This document shows, in pieces, positions 61,366 through 64,000 of a DNA stretch of 64,000 nt. Every line of letters starts with the position of its first letter. Position 1 is the stretch's first letter. Below the pieces are notes generated by a model, which ran no database searches, was not told where the DNA came from, and was given only the letters and a program-made list of their open reading frames with translations. The translations under genes and the position numbers were made by a program. This DNA comes from Lepidurus packardi (taxonomy: Eukaryota; Arthropoda; Branchiopoda; Notostraca; Triopsidae), in the NCBI GenBank assembly GCA_023053545.1, contig JAKZAN010000047.1, forward strand, positions 62,001 through 126,000, in the 5' to 3' direction.

Positions 61366-64000
61366 ATTAATTAAGTCCGTAATGAATTAATTCAGTCCGT
61401 ATGAAATTAATTCAGTCCGTAAGGAATTAATTAAGGAATTGATTCAGTCCGTAAGGAATTAATTCAGTCCGTAAGGAATTAATTCAGTCCGAAAGGTATT
61501 AATTCAGTCCGTAAGGAATTAATTCAGTCCGTAAGGAATTAATTCAGTCCGTAAGGAATTAATTCAGTCCGTAAGGAATAAGTTCAGTACGTAAGGAATT
61601 AATTCAGTTAGTAATCGATTAATTAAGTCCGTAATGAATTAGTTCAGTCCGTATGAAATTAATTCAGTCTGTAAGGAATTAATTAGGGAATTAATTATGT
61701 CCGTAAGGAATTAATTCAGTCCGTAAGGAATTATTTCAGTCCGTAATTAATTAATTAATTCCTTACGGAATTAATTAAGTCCATAAGGAATTAATTCAGT
61801 CTGTAAGGATTTAATTCAGTCCGTAAGGAATTAATTCAGTCCGTAAGGAATTAATTCAGTCCGTAAGGAATTAATTCAGTCCGTAAGGAATTAATTCAGT
61901 CCGTAAGGAATTAATTCAGTAAGAAAGGAATTCAATCAATCCTAAAGAATTAATTCAGTCCGTTAGGAAATATTTCAGTCCGTAAGGAATTAATTCAGTC
62001 CGTAAGGAATTAATTCAGTCCGTAAGGAATTAATTCAGTCCGTAAGGAATAAGTTCAGTACGTAAGGAATTAATTCAGTCCGTAATGAATTAATTCAGTC
62101 CGTAATGGATTAATTAAGTCCGTAATGAATTAATTCAGTCCGTATGAAATTAATTCAGTCCGTAAGGAATTCATTCAGTCCGTAAGGAATTAATTCAGTA
62201 AGAAAGGAATTAATTAAGTCCGTAAGGAATTAATTCAGTCCGTAAGGAATTAATTCAGTCCGTAAGGAATTAATTCAGTCCGTAAGGAATTAATTCAGTC
62301 CGTAAGGTATTAATTCAGTCCATAAGGTATTAATTCAGTCCGTAAGGAATTAATTCAGTCCGTAAGGAATTAATTCAGTCCGTAATGAATTAATTCAGTC
62401 CGTAAGGAATTAATTCAGTCCGTAAGGAATAAGTTCAGTACGTAAGGAATAATTCAGTCCGTAATCGATTAATTAAGTCCGTAAGGAATTAATTCAGTCC
62501 GTAATCGATTAATTAAGTCCGTAATGAATTAATTCAGTCCGAATGAAATTAATTCCGTCCGTAAGGTATTAATTAAGGAATTAATTCAGTCCGTAAGGAA
62601 TTAATTCAGTCCGTAAGGAATTAATTCAGTCCGTAAGGAATTAATTCAGTCCGTAAGGAATTAATTCAGTCCGTAAGGAATTAATTCAGTCCGTAAGGAA
62701 TTAATTCAGTCCCTAAGGAATTAATTAAGTCCGTAAGGAATTAATTCAGTCCGTAAGGAATTAATTCAGTCCGTAAGGAATTAATTCAGTCCGTAAGGAA
62801 TTAATTCAGTCCGTAAGGAATAAGTTCAGTCCGTAAGGAAATTAATAAAATCCGTACGGAATTAATTCAGACAGTAAGGAATTAATTCAGTCCGTAAGGA
62901 ATTAATTCAGTCCGTAAGGAATTAATTCAGTCCGTAAGGAATTAATTCAGTCCGTAAGGAATTAATTCAGTCCGTAAGGTATTAATTCAGTCCATAAGGT
63001 ATTAATTCAGTCCGTAAGGAATTAATTCAGTCCGTAAGGAATTAATTCAGTCCGTAAGGAATTAATTCAGTCCGTAAGGAATAAGTTCAGTACGTAAGGA
63101 ATTAATTCAGTCCGTAATCGATTAATTAAGTCCGTAAGGAATTAATTCAGTCCGTATGAAATTAATTCAGTCCGTAAGGAATTAATTAAGGAATTAATTC
63201 TGTCCGTAAGGAATTAATTCAGTCCGTAAGGAATTATTTCAGTCCGTAATTAATTAATTCATTCCTTACGGAATTAATTAAGTCCATAAGGAATTAATTC
63301 AGTCTGTAAGGATTTAATTAAGTCCGTAATGAATTAATTCAGTCCGTAAGGATTTAATTCAGTCCGTAAGGAATTAATTCAGTCCGTAAGGAATTAATTC
63401 AGTCCGTAATCGATTAATTAAGTCCGTAATGAATTAATTCAGTCCGTATGAAATTAATTCAGTCCGTAAGGAATTAGTTAAGGAATTGATTCAGTCCGTA
63501 AGGAATTAATTCAGTCCGTAAGGAATTAATTCAGTCCGAAAGGATTTAATTCGGTCCGTAAGGTATTAATTCAGTCCGTAAGGAATTAATTCAGTCCGTA
63601 AGGAATTAATTCAGTCCGTAAGGAATTAATTCAGTCCGTAAGGAATAAGTTCAGTACGTAAGGAAATTAATAAAATCCGTACGGAATTAATTCAGACAGT
63701 AAGGAATTAATTCAGTCCGTAAGGAATTAATTCAGTCCGTAAGGAATTAATTCAGTCCGTAAGGAATTAATTCAGTCCGTAAGGAATTAATTCAGTCCGT
63801 AAGGTATTAATTCAGTCCATAAGGTATTAATTCAGTCCGTAAGGAATTAATTCAGTCCGTAAGGAATTAATTCAGTCCGTAAGGAATTAATTCAGTCCGT
63901 AAGGAATAAGTTCAGTACGTAAGGAATTAATTCAGTCCGTAATCGATTAATTAAGTCCGTAAGGAATTAATTCAGTCCGTATGAAATTAATTCAGTCCGT
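61143..64000 (+). repeat. Segment A'' (third copy of A, cut by the window end)
   Basis: Collinear with A' at offset 10540 (TTCTGTCC 50613/61153; AGGG 51145/61685), falling to 10480 after loss of two monomers near 61810 and one near 62600. It has one extra monomer after 61153 and lacks one TTCGGTCC unit near 61495, so the two changes cancel. Hairpin unit at 61751. The array continues beyond 64000. Non-coding. Confidence 0.9.
61751..61778. repeat. Perfect 12-bp inverted repeat, 4-base loop
   Basis: Paralogue of the 51211 stem-loop in segment A'' (offset 10540). Arms 61751-61762 and 61767-61778. Confidence 0.85.

Larger units (their letters stand above)
1..64000 (+). repeat. 20-bp AT-rich satellite array filling the window
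   Basis: Every stretch read resolves into monomers of consensus AATTAATTCAGTCCGTAAGG, about 3,200 copies, all in the same orientation. No unique sequence, transposon or gene interrupts them. Most monomers differ from consensus by 0-4 substitutions. Length variants are a recurrent 12-bp unit, a 19-bp unit and rare indels. The monomer holds the 10-bp palindrome GAATTAATTC (spanning the junction G) and one CpG. Stops occur in all six frames within each 60-bp cycle (TAA at monomer positions 4 and 16 on plus; TGA and TAA on minus), so it is non-coding. Runs of exact consensus rarely exceed seven or eight units; ordered variants form higher-order blocks. Both window edges cut the array. A eukaryotic heterochromatic, possibly centromeric, location is inferred, not shown. 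I do not recognise a named satellite family. Confidence 0.99.

Noticed and set aside
1..64000. Open reading frames in stretches where variants remove stops
   Set aside because: The 20-bp period cycles through all frames every 60 bp with stops on both strands. Any longer frame is a by-product of variant monomers, with no start context, domain or composition change.
1..64000. CRISPR array
   Set aside because: The repeat is continuous. There are no unique spacers of constant length between repeats, and no cas genes.
1..64000. AATAAA polyadenylation signals
   Set aside because: AATAAA appears in the AATAAAATCC and AATAAATTCAG monomer variants many times with no gene upstream; it is chance within AT-rich units.
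1..64000. Promoters or AT-rich origin elements at runs such as TAATTAATTAATTAATT
   Set aside because: These runs come from the micro-inverted unit context and recur with the blocks. Nothing else in the sequence supports a promoter or origin.
1..64000. Telomeric or subtelomeric repeat
   Set aside because: The monomer has no G-rich strand and no TTAGGG-like or TTTAGGG-like core. The single TTAGGG strings near 46930, 51144 and 61684 are variant junctions.
1..64000. CENP-B box
   Set aside because: No monomer variant matches the vertebrate CENP-B box pattern, so a centromere role cannot be argued from it.
1..64000. Bacterial or viral origin
   Set aside because: An uninterrupted 64-kb non-coding satellite with multi-tier higher-order structure is not typical of compact genomes. 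No gene supports such an origin.

Overview
The whole 64 kb window lies inside one tandem satellite array. The monomer is 20 bp with consensus AATTAATTCAGTCCGTAAGG, about 35% GC with one CpG per unit. Roughly 3,200 monomers run head to tail in one orientation from the first base to the last, so the array continues past both ends. I found no gene, RNA gene, transposon, CRISPR array or unique sequence. TAA (plus strand) and TGA/TAA (minus strand) fall in every frame within each three-monomer, 60 bp cycle, so long reading frames cannot arise in consensus sequence. An uninterrupted, higher-order satellite of this size points to a eukaryotic chromosome, probably a centromeric, pericentromeric or other heterochromatic block. 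The sequence does not identify the species.

The interest lies in the layering. Tier 1 is the 20-mer and a limited set of recurring variants: CCGTACGG, GACCG, GTACG, GTCAG, TAATCG, GTATGA, AATAAGTTCAG, CCATAAGG, CTGTAAGG, a micro-inverted CCTTACGG unit, and short 12-bp and 19-bp forms. Tier 2 is blocks of about 13-18 monomers that usually end in a GTATGA unit, one consensus unit and a 12-bp unit that lacks eight bases. In the right-hand part these blocks measure 272, 292, 312, 332, 352 or 372 bp, all equal to 12 modulo 20. Tier 3 is tandem and dispersed duplications of 0.1 to several kb.

Layout. About 0.3-4.1 kb and 10.4-13.6 kb are paralogous at 9.3-10.2 kb spacing. About 4.9-7.8 and 7.8-10.4 kb are paralogous at 2.9-3.1 kb spacing. 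12.0-15.2 kb holds two copies of a 1.8 kb unit. 16.5-17.7 kb holds a 619-bp-spaced pair, and 17.8-21.6 kb a 1,896-bp tandem pair. 22.2-29.5 kb holds nested 1,132, 759 and 1,299 bp duplications. 29.5-31.3 kb repeats 21.6-22.9 kb. 32.3-35.5 kb is a pair spaced about 1.5 kb, and 37.0-40.6 kb holds three copies of about 1.2 kb. From about 41.8 kb the variant repertoire changes and the array becomes a younger-looking B-A-A'-B'-A'' arrangement of 4.2-4.6 kb segments, with a 1.7 kb tandem duplication near 58-61 kb.

The checked duplication lengths equal sums of the actual monomer lengths inside them, including the odd 12- and 19-bp units. That is the signature of in-register unequal exchange or replication slippage. 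The most unusual structural element is a recurring micro-inverted unit that, with its right neighbour, makes a 12-bp inverted repeat with a 4-base loop. In at least five places the arms match perfectly. I see no evidence of a coded biological system; any function would be structural or chromosomal.
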